From CAVRAW01 sp963716135 (GTDB taxonomy: Bacteria > Planctomycetota > Planctomycetia > Pirellulales > JADZDJ01): a stretch of 64,000 nucleotides of DNA. The position numbers were made by a program, and so were the translations under genes. The DNA is taken from contig OY970289.1 of assembly GCA_963716135.1 (NCBI GenBank), positions 62,001 through 126,000 on the forward strand, read 5' to 3'. The notes below the pieces were generated by a model. The model did no database searches and was not told where the DNA came from. It worked only from the letters and a program-made list of their open reading frames with translations. Numbering within the stretch: position 1 is the stretch's first letter; every line of letters starts with the position of its first letter. Below, one piece after another: positions 46,870 through 56,090 of this stretch.

Positions 46870-47463
46870 TCAGTGCGTCTGCTTGTATTCGTCCACCACC
46901 TGCCGCACTTTGGCGATCGTAAAGCCATAACTTTGCGACAGCCGCCCCATTTTCTGATTCTCATCGACATCCCCCGGCAACCCGAGCTGCGTGATCAGCT
47001 CGGCCAACGGCATGCCGGCGGCGTCGGCCACTTCGCGCAGCGTCTGCGAACCGCGAATACTCGGCTGATCGTCGTCGGAGCTGAGGTGCATCCGCCCGCC
47101 CGGTGCTCCGGTGCGTTCAACGGGCGCCACAAGCGGCGCCGCCGCCAAGGCAATGAGAGCCGCCAATCCAACCACGGCCAGCGCCACCCGCCCTCCGTAG
47201 GCTCCCTCGGCTTTGCGGCCTTTCATGACCGAGGCAATCCACTTCCAATGCAACAGCAGGTGCAGCGCCAGCGTGCCGAAGAAGGCGATCGATATCCAAA
47301 AGTGGACGTCGCCCCAACCGTGCCGATCCAATCCAAACAGCGTCGTAAATCGGCCAATCCCCGGCGGCAGCACGTAGCGCAGCAAGACGCCGGTCGTCGT
47401 CAATAGAACGAAGCCCAAAAAGGCCACGATATCGACCAGTAGATTAAGCGTCGGCCTTCTCAT
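46870..47463 (-). CDS. DUF4405 membrane protein (cytochrome b-like)
   Basis: A 197-residue protein with four hydrophobic segments. LLVDIVAFLGFVLLTTTGVLLRY and the His-bearing HGWGDVHFWISIAFFGTLALHLLLHWKW match DUF4405, a family related to cytochrome b561-type haem membrane proteins. The C-terminal 60 residues are soluble (LREVADAAGMPLAELITQLGLP). Haem binding through the paired His residues is plausible but not shown. Confidence 0.8.
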   Translation of the reverse strand: MRRPTLNLLVDIVAFLGFVLLTTTGVLLRYVLPPGIGRFTTLFGLDRHGWGDVHFWISIAFFGTLALHLLLHWKWIASVMKGRKAEGAYGGRVALAVVGLAALIALAAAPLVAPVERTGAPGGRMHLSSDDDQPSIRGSQTLREVADAAGMPLAELITQLGLPGDVDENQKMGRLSQSYGFTIAKVRQVVDEYKQTH

Positions 47464-47507
47464 GGCACACTTCTGGGCTTTCTAGCCCCGGCAGCACATC
47501 CAACTCG

Positions 47508-48809
47508 CTACGCCGTGTGCTTCTTCTCTTCCACAGTCGGCAGCACGCGCTCGCGGCCTTCGACGGCATCCTGCGTCACCACGTATCGGGCGCCCTGATT
47601 TTCCGGCAGGTCGTACATCACGTCGAGCATCACTTCCTCGATGATGGAGCGCAACCCACGGGCGCCTGTGTCCTTCTCCAGCGCCCGGCGAGCGATCGCC
47701 CGCAGTGCTTGCTCCGTGAAGCTCAGATCGGCGCTTTCCATTGAAAACAGCTTTTGATACTGCTTCACCAGCGCGTTCTTCGGTTCGGTCAGCACCCGCA
47801 CCAGCGCCGGTTCATCCAGCGGCTTCAGCGCCGAAATCACCGGCAGCCGGCCAACCAATTCCGGAATCATGCCGAACTCGAGAATATCGTCGCTGCAAAC
47901 GCTGGTCAGCAATTCGCCCAGTTCATGCTCGTCACGCTGCCCACTGGGTTGGCCGAAGCCAATCGTGCGCCGGCCCAGCCGCTTGGCGATAATCTCGTCC
48001 AGCCCGACGAACGTGCCGCCGCAAATGAACAAGATGTTCGTGGTGTCCATCTGGATGTACTGCTGTTCGGGATGCTTGCGGCCGCCCTGCGGAGGCACAT
48101 TGGCCACCGTGCCTTCCAGCATTTTCAGCAAGGCCTGCTGCACGCCTTCGCCGCTCACGTCGCGGGTGATCGACACGTTGTGCGACGTCTTGCCGATCTT
48201 GTCGATCTCGTCGATGTACAATATGCCGCGCTGCGCCGCTTCGATGTCGAAATCCGCGGCGTGCAGCAGCTTCAAGAGCAGGTTCTCGACGTCCTCGCCG
48301 ACATACCCCGCTTCGGTCAGTGTCGTGGCGTCGCCGATGGCAAAGGGGACGTGCAGAATCTTGGCCAGCGTGCGAGCCAACAGCGTTTTGCCGCTGCCGG
48401 TCGGGCCCAAGAGCATGATGTTCGACTTATCGACTTCGACGTCGGCCGGCTCCGCGCCCAGCGTCAGCCGCTTGTAGTGGCTGTGCACGGCCACCGCGAG
48501 CACCTTCTTGGCGTGCTCCTGGCCGATCACGTATTCATCAAGCTGCGTGACGATTTCGCGCGGGCTGGGAATGCGCGTGAAAAGCTGCTTGGTCGCCCCG
48601 CGGCGACGGCGTTCCTGGTCCAAAATCGACTGGCACAGCTCAATGCATTCGCCGCAAATGTAAACGTCGCCGGGCCCTTCCACCAGCGGCCCGACGTCGC
48701 GGTAGCTCTTACGGCAAAACGAGCAAAACGCGTTCTTTTTCGTCGTGCCGCCGCTGCCGCCGCCACTGCCACCGCGTCGGCCGATGTTCACGTCTCTCCC
48801 GTTGGGCAT
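47508..48809 (-). CDS. clpX: ATP-dependent Clp protease ATP-binding subunit ClpX
   Basis: A 433-residue unfoldase that feeds substrates to ClpP. The N-terminal zinc-binding domain has Cys pairs CSFC and CGEC. AAA+ motifs: Walker A GPTGSGKT, Walker B ILYIDEIDK, and sensor/Arg-finger region ELVGRLPV; the pore loop GYVG is present. ATG 48809 is preferred: AAAGGA lies 7 bases upstream, while the longer frame starts at TTG 48824. A Gly/Ser-rich insert (GRRGGSGGGSGG) precedes the zinc domain. clpP is not in the window. Confidence 0.95.
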   Translation of the reverse strand: MPNGRDVNIGRRGGSGGGSGGTTKKNAFCSFCRKSYRDVGPLVEGPGDVYICGECIELCQSILDQERRRRGATKQLFTRIPSPREIVTQLDEYVIGQEHAKKVLAVAVHSHYKRLTLGAEPADVEVDKSNIMLLGPTGSGKTLLARTLAKILHVPFAIGDATTLTEAGYVGEDVENLLLKLLHAADFDIEAAQRGILYIDEIDKIGKTSHNVSITRDVSGEGVQQALLKMLEGTVANVPPQGGRKHPEQQYIQMDTTNILFICGGTFVGLDEIIAKRLGRRTIGFGQPSGQRDEHELGELLTSVCSDDILEFGMIPELVGRLPVISALKPLDEPALVRVLTEPKNALVKQYQKLFSMESADLSFTEQALRAIARRALEKDTGARGLRSIIEEVMLDVMYDLPENQGARYVVTQDAVEGRERVLPTVEEKKHTA

Positions 48810-49093
48810 GCTAATCCTTTCCAAGATCTATCCGGCGTGCAATCTTGCTTCGCGGACAGATGTGTTTCCTCAAGCAGTCGCTCGAATGGCTCGCTGGAAA
48901 GTTCGCAGTTTCGCCCGGGCATCCCTGACCGCAATTGATCGAGCAATCGTTTCTTATTTGGTGGTTCCTACTCCGCCGAACGTGTTTGACTGGTGCCCAC
49001 TTTAACCCAACCAACCCTCACCGCTGTGCATCCCAGTTTCAATCCGCACCAACACATTCACCGCAGCCAATCAAGAGAACGCAAACGATTGGC

Positions 49094-49357
49094 TTAATCC
49101 TGCTGGCCCGTACTCTTTAACTCCGCTTCAAGCCGTTGGGCCAGGTTCGCTTTTATGTTTCGGAATTCCTCGTCGCTAAGCTCACCTTGCTCATGGAGTT
49201 CACGAAATTTGGTGAGCAGTTCACTGGTCGTTGGCTGATCGTCCCCCTTACCACCGCGAAACCTTGCCACTACAAAGGCCCCCAAAGCGGTAAGCGCGGC
49301 AATTGCCGCAAACAACAGCCCGGCACGCACCAGTGGACGAGCTAAGAACTCCTCCAT
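49094..49357 (-). CDS. Small SHOCT-like membrane protein
   Basis: An 87-residue protein with one membrane helix (AGLLFAAIAALTALGAFVVA) and a C-terminal SHOCT-like helix pair (LLTKFRELHEQGELSDEEFRNIKANLAQRL). SHOCT motifs are short oligomerisation modules. Function unknown. The 284 bases between it and clpX show no gene. Confidence 0.7.
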   Translation of the reverse strand: MEEFLARPLVRAGLLFAAIAALTALGAFVVARFRGGKGDDQPTTSELLTKFRELHEQGELSDEEFRNIKANLAQRLEAELKSTGQQD

Positions 49358-49910
49358 CGCATCGCCACCCCAAACCGGGCTGCCAGCTCCAAACCTCCGA
49401 CGTCACCACCACTTCATTATGGGCATTTGGCCTTAAACAGTCCAGGACGCTCAACCCGCAGAATCTGGACTGTCCCACCGCCCGCTTCGCCTTGATGGCG
49501 CACGCACTATCAAGCGAATTCACCAATTGCCAAACCCGATTGCGCCGATCGCTGGTCATCGGTAGACGCTCCCCTTCCCCCCAAGTTATGAACTTTTGTT
49601 CACTGATAAGATCTCGGTCTCGAAGAGCCGATGCTGCCACATCGCCGTCCAAGCAAATTGCAAACCCCATGCCGCTTGTTCAGACGCCGTTTTTCGCGGC
49701 ACACTGCACAGCTTCGCGATGCTATCGTGCAATTGTTTCCATGCGAAATTACAGCCGAAAGCGGCTCAATCGGAGCGACTGCATCGATTCGCGGACGACC
49801 AAAGCTTCCCATCTCTCCACCCTTGCCTTTGCGGCAACGCCTCATCAAGCCGCCCGCCCGATAGCGTCGATACAAGATGATGCGGCATCGTACTTTGAAA
49901 GGATTCGCGC
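49358..49910. other. Intergenic region, 553 bases, no gene seen
   Basis: Open frames here have no protein-like composition and no ribosome site. No strong hairpin or tandem array is apparent. It precedes the exported protein at 49911 and follows the start of the SHOCT-like gene, so it should hold divergent promoters, which I cannot place. Confidence 0.5.
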
Positions 49911-51542
49911 ATGCGCCGACCTCGAGCATGGATGCAACTGGTCGTGGCAGCCTGTCTGCCACTATTTGCACCTGCGCTTGCGCCTGCCGACGATTCTCTG
50001 CCGCCGGCGATCGCCTGGCGGCAAAACGCTTTCTCGATTCCCTTCAAAGTCGCCGCGGCCAACGGCGCCGATCAGCAGCCTGCGGAAATCCGCCTCTACG
50101 TTTCCACCGATCAAGGCGTGAAATGGGACCTGGCGCAAACGGTCGCTCCCACCGCCACCAACTTCACTTACCGGGCCCCTGCCGACGGCGAATACTGGTT
50201 TCTTATTCGCAGCGTCGACCACAAAGGCCAGGTGCAACCCGAGCTGGGCGACAAGCCTGAGCTGCGCGTAATTGTTGATACCGTCGCGCCGCGGCTGGAT
50301 CTTTCGACCACGCGCGGCGAGGCCGGCGAAATCCGCGCCAACTGGCAAGCTGTCGATCCGCAATTGAATATCGACACTCTGAAAATCGAATACCAAGGAA
50401 CCGACGGCAAATGGCATCCGGTGGCAATCGATCGCCCGCCGGGCAATAGCCAGCGCAGCACTACGACCGGCACCATGACCTGGTGGCCGACCGACGCCCC
50501 GGCGTCCGTCAAGGTGCGAGCCGAAATTAGCGACCGGGCCGGAAACGTCACAGTCACCAATGCCAAGGCCGATGCACAGGCGAAAGTAGCGCGCAGCGAC
50601 GCACCCAACGGCGCGCCCTCGTCGCAAACCTGGACTTCCGCGCCGCCGCCAAGGAATCAATCCGGCTCGCAATGGCCCGCCGACCGCGTGTCGAACGATC
50701 CCTTTGGCCGCGCGCCGATCAACGCCGCGTCGCTTCCCGATGGCCCGGTGGAAAGCAGCGTGAATCCACCGATCCGTAATCAGGCTCCGCCGACAGCCGA
50801 CGCCGGCAATCCGCCGCAAAATAGCCGCGTACCCGACGCGGCGGCCAGGTCCGATACGAAATTGCCTGCCGGCGAGCGCCCGCGCCTGGTCAACGCCCGC
50901 TCGTTCGATCTGGAATACGAAGTCGATGGCATCGGGCCGTACGGCATCGCCCGGGTCGAACTGTGGGGCACGCGCGACGGCGGCCGCACCTGGTCCAGCT
51001 ACGGCGCCGACAACGACAATCGCAGCCCCATTCGCGCCAACGTCGATGGCGAAGGGCTCTACGGCTTCAGCATCACCGTCCAAAGCGGCAATGGCTTGGG
51101 CGGCCAGCCCCCGCGCCGGCGACGCGCCGCAAATGTGGGTGATGGTCGATCTCACCAAGCCGGTGGTTCGCCTCACCGGCATCGAACCCGGCTCCGGCGA
51201 ACATGCCGGCGAACTGATGATCCATTGGGAAGCAAGCGACTCGGCGCTGGCCGTCCGCCCCATCACCTTGCAATTCAGCGATCGCCCGGGCGGCCCCTGG
51301 TCGATCATCGCCGCCGGCTTGGAGAACACCGGTTCTTACGCCTGGCGTCCCGACAATCGCGCCCGGAGCGCATCTACCTGCGGATCGAGGCCCGCGACGA
51401 AGCGGGCAACATATCGGTCTTCGACACGACCGAGGCGACGGCCTTGGACCGCATCCGCCCTGAAGCGCACATTCGCGAAGTGCGCCCCGCCGGCGACGCC
51501 GCCTTCCGCGCCTGGATCGATTCCGGCGTCACCGGCCGGTAA
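49911..51542 (+). CDS. Exported multi-domain beta-sandwich protein (two frame breaks)
   Basis: About 543 residues with a signal peptide (LVVAACLPLFAPALAPA). Several Ig/fibronectin-like repeats can be seen: IRLYVSTDQGVKWDLAQTV with YWFLIRSVDHKGQVQ, then a DTVAPRLDLS domain, a Pro/Asn-rich linker, and VELWGTRDGGRTWSSYG. The frame leaves at about 51110 and returns at about 51365. In the alternate frame the coding reads QMWVMVDLTKPVVRLTGIEP and LQFSDRPGGPWSIIAAG, clearly the same kind of domain. After the return, YLRIEARDEAGNISVFDT completes the repeat. Probably a cell-surface or periplasmic adhesion-type protein; no enzymatic motif. Confidence 0.78.
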   Translation: MRRPRAWMQLVVAACLPLFAPALAPADDSLPPAIAWRQNAFSIPFKVAAANGADQQPAEIRLYVSTDQGVKWDLAQTVAPTATNFTYRAPADGEYWFLIRSVDHKGQVQPELGDKPELRVIVDTVAPRLDLSTTRGEAGEIRANWQAVDPQLNIDTLKIEYQGTDGKWHPVAIDRPPGNSQRSTTTGTMTWWPTDAPASVKVRAEISDRAGNVTVTNAKADAQAKVARSDAPNGAPSSQTWTSAPPPRNQSGSQWPADRVSNDPFGRAPINAASLPDGPVESSVNPPIRNQAPPTADAGNPPQNSRVPDAAARSDTKLPAGERPRLVNARSFDLEYEVDGIGPYGIARVELWGTRDGGRTWSSYGADNDNRSPIRANVDGEGLYGFSITVQSGNGLGGQPPRRRRAANVGDGRSHQAGGSPHRHRTRLRRTCRRTDDPLGSKRLGAGRPPHHLAIQRSPGRPLVDHRRRLGEHRFLRLASRQSRPERIYLRIEARDEAGNISVFDTTEATALDRIRPEAHIREVRPAGDAAFRAWIDSGVTGR

Positions 51543-51592
51543 TCAAGCGAAGACGGGCACCTATGGCGGAGCAACGATTCACCCTCTCCCAG

Positions 51593-51613
51593 CCTCTCCC
51601 TCGGAGGGAGAGG
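51593..51613. terminator. GC-rich hairpin upstream of holA
   Basis: CCTCTCCC and GGGAGAGG around a TCGGA loop, in the 87-base gap between the exported protein and holA. A half-similar CCCTCTCCC copy lies just before it (51582-51590). No clear T-run, so termination strength is doubtful. Confidence 0.5.
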
Positions 51614-51629
51614 GGTTGGACGGTTGACG

Positions 51630-52805
51630 ATGCGTCTGCGGCGCGACATGCTCATCGGCATGCCCGACGCCCTTCCCGCCCTCGATTTTCTTTCCCGTGA
51701 CAAAACGCCAGCGATACCCCCGGTGTGCGTGCTGTTCGGCGAAGAACCGCTCTTAAGAAGCGAATCGCTTCAGCGGCTCCGCGCCGCGGTCCTGACGACG
51801 GAAGACGCCGACCTTTCGTACACGGTCTTCCCAGGCGACGCCCTGGAGCCGCGCGAACTGTTCGACGAGTTGGCCACCGTCTCAATGTTCGGCGGCGGCA
51901 AGCGAATGGTGGTCGTCGAAGACGCCGACAAATTCGTCAGCATGAATCGCGAGGTCCTGGAGGATTATTGCGACAAGCCCCGCCAGGCTTCCGTGCTAGT
52001 GCTCGAGGTGGCAAGCTGGCCCGCCAACACTCGGCTCTTCAAGAAACTGTCCCAGACCGGACTGCAAATCAACTGCAATCTCCCTAAGCAAAGCTGGGGC
52101 GACCAGGCCGACGAAGATTCCGTTCTCCATTGGCTGACCAGCCGGGCCGCAACGCACCAAGCTACCCTCGCCCCGGGGGCCGGCGAGCTGTTGGTCGAAA
52201 TCGTCGGCCCGCAATTGGGACGGCTCGATCAGGAATTGGCAAAGTTGTCGCTCTTGGCGGGCGCAGACACCGACGAAAGGCAGAAGGCAGAAGGCAGAAG
52301 GCAGAAAGCTGATGGGGGCAAGCCGCACACCATCACTCGCGAGTTGGTGGAACTAGCCGTCGGCGGCTGGCGCGCCAAGACCGGCTGGGCCATGATCGAA
52401 ATGGCACTGGAAGGCAATGCCCCTGAAGCGCTCGTGCAGCTCGACCGCCTGCTATTGGCCGGCGAGGAACCCATCGCGCTGCTGGCCATGATGAGCGGAT
52501 CGCTGCGCCGCATGGCTGCCGCCACCCGAATTGTCCAGCAAGCCGAAGCCGAGCGTCGCCGGCCCAATCTCACCCAGGCCCTGCAGGAAGCCGGCGTCAA
52601 GAACAACAAATTCGTGCTCGACAAAACCACCCGTCAACTTCGTCAGATCGGCCGCCGCCGGGCCGGCAAAATCTATCGCTGGCTGCTGGAGGCCGACTTG
52701 GCGCTGAAAAGCACCCATTCGTCGGGCGATCGGGCCCGGCTGGTGCTGGAACAGTTGATCGTCCGCCTCTCGCGGAAGTTGGATCCGCAGCTCGCCGGCC
52801 GCTGA
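51630..52805 (+). CDS. holA: DNA polymerase III subunit delta, with 7-nt repeat insertion
   Basis: About 391 residues. HolA opens the sliding clamp as part of the clamp-loader complex. Family pattern: VCVLFGEEPLLRSESLQRLR, DLSYTVFPGDALEPRELFDELATVSMFGGGKRMVVVEDAD (first RecQ/AAA-like domain), then VGPQLGRLDQELAKLSLLAG, GWRAKTGWAMIEMAL and the C-terminal collar LQRL-type helices. The start could be 51630, 51648 or 51660; none has a strong ribosome site. A GGCAGAA array (52279-52306) lies within the coding sequence, adding about 10-14 charged residues (ERQKAEGRRQKAD) in a loop. Confidence 0.86.
   Translation: MRLRRDMLIGMPDALPALDFLSRDKTPAIPPVCVLFGEEPLLRSESLQRLRAAVLTTEDADLSYTVFPGDALEPRELFDELATVSMFGGGKRMVVVEDADKFVSMNREVLEDYCDKPRQASVLVLEVASWPANTRLFKKLSQTGLQINCNLPKQSWGDQADEDSVLHWLTSRAATHQATLAPGAGELLVEIVGPQLGRLDQELAKLSLLAGADTDERQKAEGRRQKADGGKPHTITRELVELAVGGWRAKTGWAMIEMALEGNAPEALVQLDRLLLAGEEPIALLAMMSGSLRRMAAATRIVQQAEAERRRPNLTQALQEAGVKNNKFVLDKTTRQLRQIGRRRAGKIYRWLLEADLALKSTHSSGDRARLVLEQLIVRLSRKLDPQLAGR
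52279..52306. repeat. 7-nt tandem array (GGCAGAA x4) inside holA
   Basis: Four perfect GGCAGAA copies within the holA coding sequence, the same unit class as 18310-18385 and 24323-24357. The encoded stretch is charged and sits between two domains, where an insertion would be tolerated. Confidence 0.92.
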
Positions 52806-53249
52806 ACTGTGCGACTCTGCCGCCTTTGCCGCGCCCCCCGTGCGAACGGCTTAATGCGCGGGCGACTACTCATACCGCCTGCGGAGGATATGATCTCTCC
52901 CCCGCCGCCGCCGGCCCGGCAACCCGGCCGCCGCCGCGCGCCCGTTATCCCATCCGCACGGCAACATCCGCACAGCCGTTTCGCGGCAGCGTCAAACTGT
53001 CCGGACTGCGGAGATTAATTTCCGCTTAACTCCTCTGGGGGTTTTACTCAACGATCGGGCAATCCACAAATTTCCAAGAAGGCGCGATATTCCCCGCCGA
53101 TGCAACAGTCAGCCACGGATCGGCATCACGGGACGGAGTCCCCCATGCACCTGGATTGCCGTTTGCACGGTTGCAAGACGGAGTCCGGGGCCACAGCACC
53201 GAAGTGGGCTGCGGTTAAAACTTGTTCATTGTGTGAGGGATGCACAAAC
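52806..53249. other. Intergenic region, 444 bases
   Basis: No gene recognised. A small frame near 53145 (starting MHLDCRLHGCKTES) runs in frame into the next gene and has Cys residues, but lacks a ribosome site. A short hairpin GGGAC-GGA-GTCCC lies near 53130. The last 100 bases probably form the untranslated leader of the BBP7-like gene. Confidence 0.45.
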
Positions 53250-54608
53250 ATGAATGCCATTCGCTTTGGCACTGCGCTGGTCGGCGCCTTATGCGTAGTC
53301 GGAACGGCCTTGGGCCAAAATAATCCGCTGCGCAGTGAAGATCCATATGCGGTCCGCTTGACCCGCCTCGACGATCAGTCGGCCGGCAACTATGCGTACG
53401 AAGATTACAGCGCTCCGGCTCCCTCGCGAATTCCGGCCCGGCCCATCAATGCGCCCGCCGTCGCACAACAAGCTCCGCAAAAGCCGGCCGACGCGGAGGC
53501 TGCCATCGGCGGCGGTTCCTGCAATAACTCGCTGGAAGGCACTTGCTGGGGAAGCGAAGTTTGCGTTCCCTCGTGCTGCCGCGAAAATCATTGGTTCGCC
53601 TACGTCGGCGGCTTGACCATGGGCCGCGACATGCCCAATAAGTTCTGGACCACCTACGACACCGCCAACAACGCAAATCAGTTGCTCTACTTCCCAGGCG
53701 CCGACTGGGGCGGCGGCGTCGATACCCGCATCGGTTATTGGTTCGGCTGCGGCTGCGGCAACGATCCCACCGCGTGCTCGTGCTGCAACAACGGCTGCGG
53801 TTGCGGACGTTCCGGCCGCGTCGGCGTCGAAGCCGTCTATTGGGGAATGTGGGGCTTGGATGGCAACGCCAGCGTCGAAAGCGCCACCAACGAACTGGGC
53901 ACCGTGCAAGACGACGGGCTGGTTTCCTTCGGCGGCGATCCGGCGACCGACTGGTTCGACCAGGCCAGCCGCGTCGATCTGCACCGCCAAGACGAATTCC
54001 ACAACGTCGAAGTCAACTTCCTCTGGATGCCTTGCTGCAATCCCTGCAATCGCTTCCAGATGACCGCACTGGCCGGCATCCGATACTTCCGCTTCAACGA
54101 AGGCCTCACCTGGAATCAGTTCGGCGGAAACCTGCTGCCCGGCGGCGGGCCCGATGAAGCCATCGTCAACACCAACGTGCAGAACAACCTCGTCGGCTTC
54201 CAGATCGGCTCCTACATGACCTACTGCTTCCACGAGCGCTTCAGCATCTTTGCGATTCCCAAGATCGGCATCTTTGGAAACCACATCACGGGCTTGAACA
54301 GAATGGCTCTTAGCGACGGCACCATTGCCACTTTCGATAATCCGCCAGGAACGGGCGACGAGTTGAACTTCCACAACACCAAGAACGTGTTCTCGATGAT
54401 GGGTTCGATCGACGTCGGCTTCAACTGGGGCTTGAACCGCACCTGGAGCTGGATTGCCGGTTACCGCGCAGTGTTAGCGACCGACTTGGCCTTAGGCGAC
54501 AACCAGATTCCGCAGTTCTTTGCTGACGAGGCCGGCTGGCGCGACATCAAGACCAATGGCGACCTGATCCTCCACGGCGCCTTCACCGGTCTTGAAGCTC
54601 GGTTCTAG
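53250..54608 (+). CDS. BBP7-like outer-membrane beta-barrel protein
   Basis: About 452 residues with a signal peptide (ALVGALCVVGTALGQ). GAGGGA at 53235-53240 lies 9 bases before ATG 53250, which decides this start over the longer frame from 53100. The mature part has an N-terminal low-complexity region, a barrel start (WFAYVGGLTMGRDMPN), a Cys-rich loop (CGCGNDPTACSCCNNGCGCG), repeated amphipathic beta strands, and ends with Phe (GAFTGLEARF), typical of barrels. BBP7 barrels are abundant in planctomycetes. Alternating aromatic strands such as FQIGSYMTYCFHERFSIFAIP support the barrel. Confidence 0.83.
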   Translation: MNAIRFGTALVGALCVVGTALGQNNPLRSEDPYAVRLTRLDDQSAGNYAYEDYSAPAPSRIPARPINAPAVAQQAPQKPADAEAAIGGGSCNNSLEGTCWGSEVCVPSCCRENHWFAYVGGLTMGRDMPNKFWTTYDTANNANQLLYFPGADWGGGVDTRIGYWFGCGCGNDPTACSCCNNGCGCGRSGRVGVEAVYWGMWGLDGNASVESATNELGTVQDDGLVSFGGDPATDWFDQASRVDLHRQDEFHNVEVNFLWMPCCNPCNRFQMTALAGIRYFRFNEGLTWNQFGGNLLPGGGPDEAIVNTNVQNNLVGFQIGSYMTYCFHERFSIFAIPKIGIFGNHITGLNRMALSDGTIATFDNPPGTGDELNFHNTKNVFSMMGSIDVGFNWGLNRTWSWIAGYRAVLATDLALGDNQIPQFFADEAGWRDIKTNGDLILHGAFTGLEARF

Positions 54609-54694
54609 TTTGGGACAGGATAGTTGGCCAAGGATGGCGCAGGTGAGTCTTGGTACCTTGGCGTAACTGAGAACGACAACTTGAGCGCGATTCA

Positions 54695-54729
54695 AACCTC
54701 GGCCGGGCCACCCCGGCCGAGGTTTTTTT
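54695..54729 (+). terminator. Strong intrinsic terminator after the BBP7-like gene
   Basis: Stem AACCTCGGCCGGG (54695-54707) and exact complement (54712-54724), four-base loop, T-run 54723-54729. It lies 87 bases after the stop. A well-terminated, likely highly expressed gene. Confidence 0.94.
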
Positions 54730-54738
54730 GTTGATTCC

Positions 54739-54759
54739 TGGCCCCTCGCCCCTCACTTA
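54739..54759. repeat. 7-nt array (TGAGGGG class, copy 2) at a stop codon
   Basis: On the minus strand the units TGAGGGG, CGAGGGG, CCAGGAA begin on the TGA stop of the gene at 54753-55013. Same unit and same stop-codon phase as 40807-40837. Confidence 0.78.
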
Positions 54760-55013
54760 ATCTTTATCCCCCCGTCATTCTGCACTTCGATCGTCTTGCC
54801 GTCCTTCATCAGTTGCTCGAGATACTCGATCGTCCCCTTGCTCACCTTAAACGACTGCGGCCCCCCCACCATCTTCGACTCGTTGGGCTGCTGCTCGAAC
54901 TTCAACTCATTGAGGTTCCCCGTCGTCAGCGCGCAATTCTGTGTGATGTACATCGCGCCGATTCCAGTTCCCACAACGCTGAACAAAAAAACTAATACTG
55001 CGAATCTTTTCAT
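54753..55013 (-). CDS. Small exported protein, unknown
   Basis: An 86-residue protein with AAAGGAG six bases before the ATG and a signal-like N-terminus (FAVLVFLFSVVGTGIGAMY). The mature part has FKVSKGTIEYLEQLMKDGKTIEV. No family recognised. It is probably co-transcribed with comM upstream on the minus strand (21 bases between). Confidence 0.65.
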   Translation of the reverse strand: MKRFAVLVFLFSVVGTGIGAMYITQNCALTTGNLNELKFEQQPNESKMVGGPQSFKVSKGTIEYLEQLMKDGKTIEVQNDGGIKIK

Positions 55014-55034
55014 TGTTTTCTCCTTTGGAATTCT

Positions 55035-55440
55035 TCACGTCCACAACTGCCGGTCCAGCATTCGGTAGTTCACCGCTTCGCTCAAATGCGTGGAGCTGAT
55101 CTGCTCGCTCCCGTCCAAATCGGCGATCGTGCGCACCACCCGCAATACCTTGTCGTGCGCACGGGCCGATAACCCCAACTCCGTCATCGTGCTGCGCAGC
55201 AAGTTCATCCCCGCCTCATCCAGCCGGCAATGTTCCCGAATCTGCCGATGGCTCATCTGCGCATTGTGCCGGACGGCACTGCCGTTGAAACGCTCATGCT
55301 GCGCCGCGCGAGCCACCCTCACCTGCTCGCGCATCTGGGCGCTGGTGCACCCGCTGCGCAGTCGCGGCCAATTCCTGATACGCTACCCCCGGCACTTCGA
55401 TGTGAATGTCAATCCGATCCAACAGCGGCCCGCCAAGCTG
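55035..55440 (-). pseudogene. comM: 3' remnant of comM/yifB-type Mg-chelatase-like ATPase
   Basis: The C-terminal part of a YifB/ComM protein: GGPLLDRIDIHIEVPGVAYQ (55440-55380), then REQVRVARAAQHERF, and ELGLSARAHDKVLRVVRTIADLDG at the end. The preceding two-thirds (Walker A region, Cys cluster) are absent from the window; sequence homology stops at about 55440. A one-base break near 55345 splits the remnant as well. Normal ComM is near 500 residues, here about 135. The gene is on the minus strand, so its 5' part would lie right of the element, beyond the window. ComM is a helicase promoting branch migration in natural transformation. Confidence 0.85.
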
Positions 55441-55664
55441 AACAAGTTACACGAATTGAATTTGCCGTAAATCCCCGAGCGAAATTTACATCGGCAACGG
55501 TGGCCTAATCAAGAGCTACTAGAGGTTGGCAGACAAAAACGAATCCGTAAAATGCAACTTGTCGGGTAGGCGGATAGCTTCCGCCATACAGCCGGCCGTC
55601 GTTTCCGGGCGCTCACCTGCGGAACGATGGCTGCGCTGGCCCGGCCCAACAGCAGGTGAGCTTC

Positions 55665-56090
55665 ATGTCCAAAAATGAGAAACGTCCCCGCAAACGCAGC
55701 ACCCTCGATATTTTTCCAATTGACGAGGCCCTTCCGCAGCACATGATCGTGCAGCAGAAAGTGGATGTAGCTAGCGCGCATTCTCGGGCGTGCAGCAACC
55801 AGGCGAGTCTCGATTATCTGGTTGCAACAGTTTTGCCACTAGTGCCCTACGCAAGCCCAGAGGTCAGGGCGCCAGCGCCGCCGCTTACGGCGAGAGCAAG
55901 ATCACTGCTGCAGTTCCTGAACGACAACAATATGGACTACAGCGCTGCGGCGCGAGAGGAATTGACTGAAAGCGCACCCGCGGGCCGTGCTGCCGTTTCC
56001 CGGGCATTTAGGGATCATCCGGCTATTATGGCGAGTGAGTTTCCGAACATTCCAAATCGCACACGGCGGAATAAACGTGACAAAACGTGA
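55665..56090 (+). CDS. Element protein of unknown function
   Basis: About 141 residues, ATG 55665 (upstream GTG 55656 in frame). A basic N-terminus (SKNEKRPRKRSTLDIFPI) and a helical middle (LTARARSLLQFLNDNNMDYSAAAREEL); no signal peptide. Nothing recognised. It precedes the operator-like palindrome, where phage repressors or regulators often lie, but no clear helix-turn-helix is visible. Confidence 0.5.
   Translation: MSKNEKRPRKRSTLDIFPIDEALPQHMIVQQKVDVASAHSRACSNQASLDYLVATVLPLVPYASPEVRAPAPPLTARARSLLQFLNDNNMDYSAAAREELTESAPAGRAAVSRAFRDHPAIMASEFPNIPNRTRRNKRDKT

Noticed and set aside
49303..50121. 272-codon plus-strand frame overlapping the gene at 49911
   Set aside because: Composition is Arg/Ser/Pro-rich without domains, and it conflicts with the signal-peptide gene in another frame.
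53100..53249. N-terminal extension of the BBP7-like gene from 53100
   Set aside because: It would bury the signal peptide, and GAGGGA is placed correctly for ATG 53250.
55441..55660. tRNA gene as attachment site at the left boundary
   Set aside because: The flanking sequence is clearly comM coding sequence, and no cloverleaf-like sequence was found around 55440.
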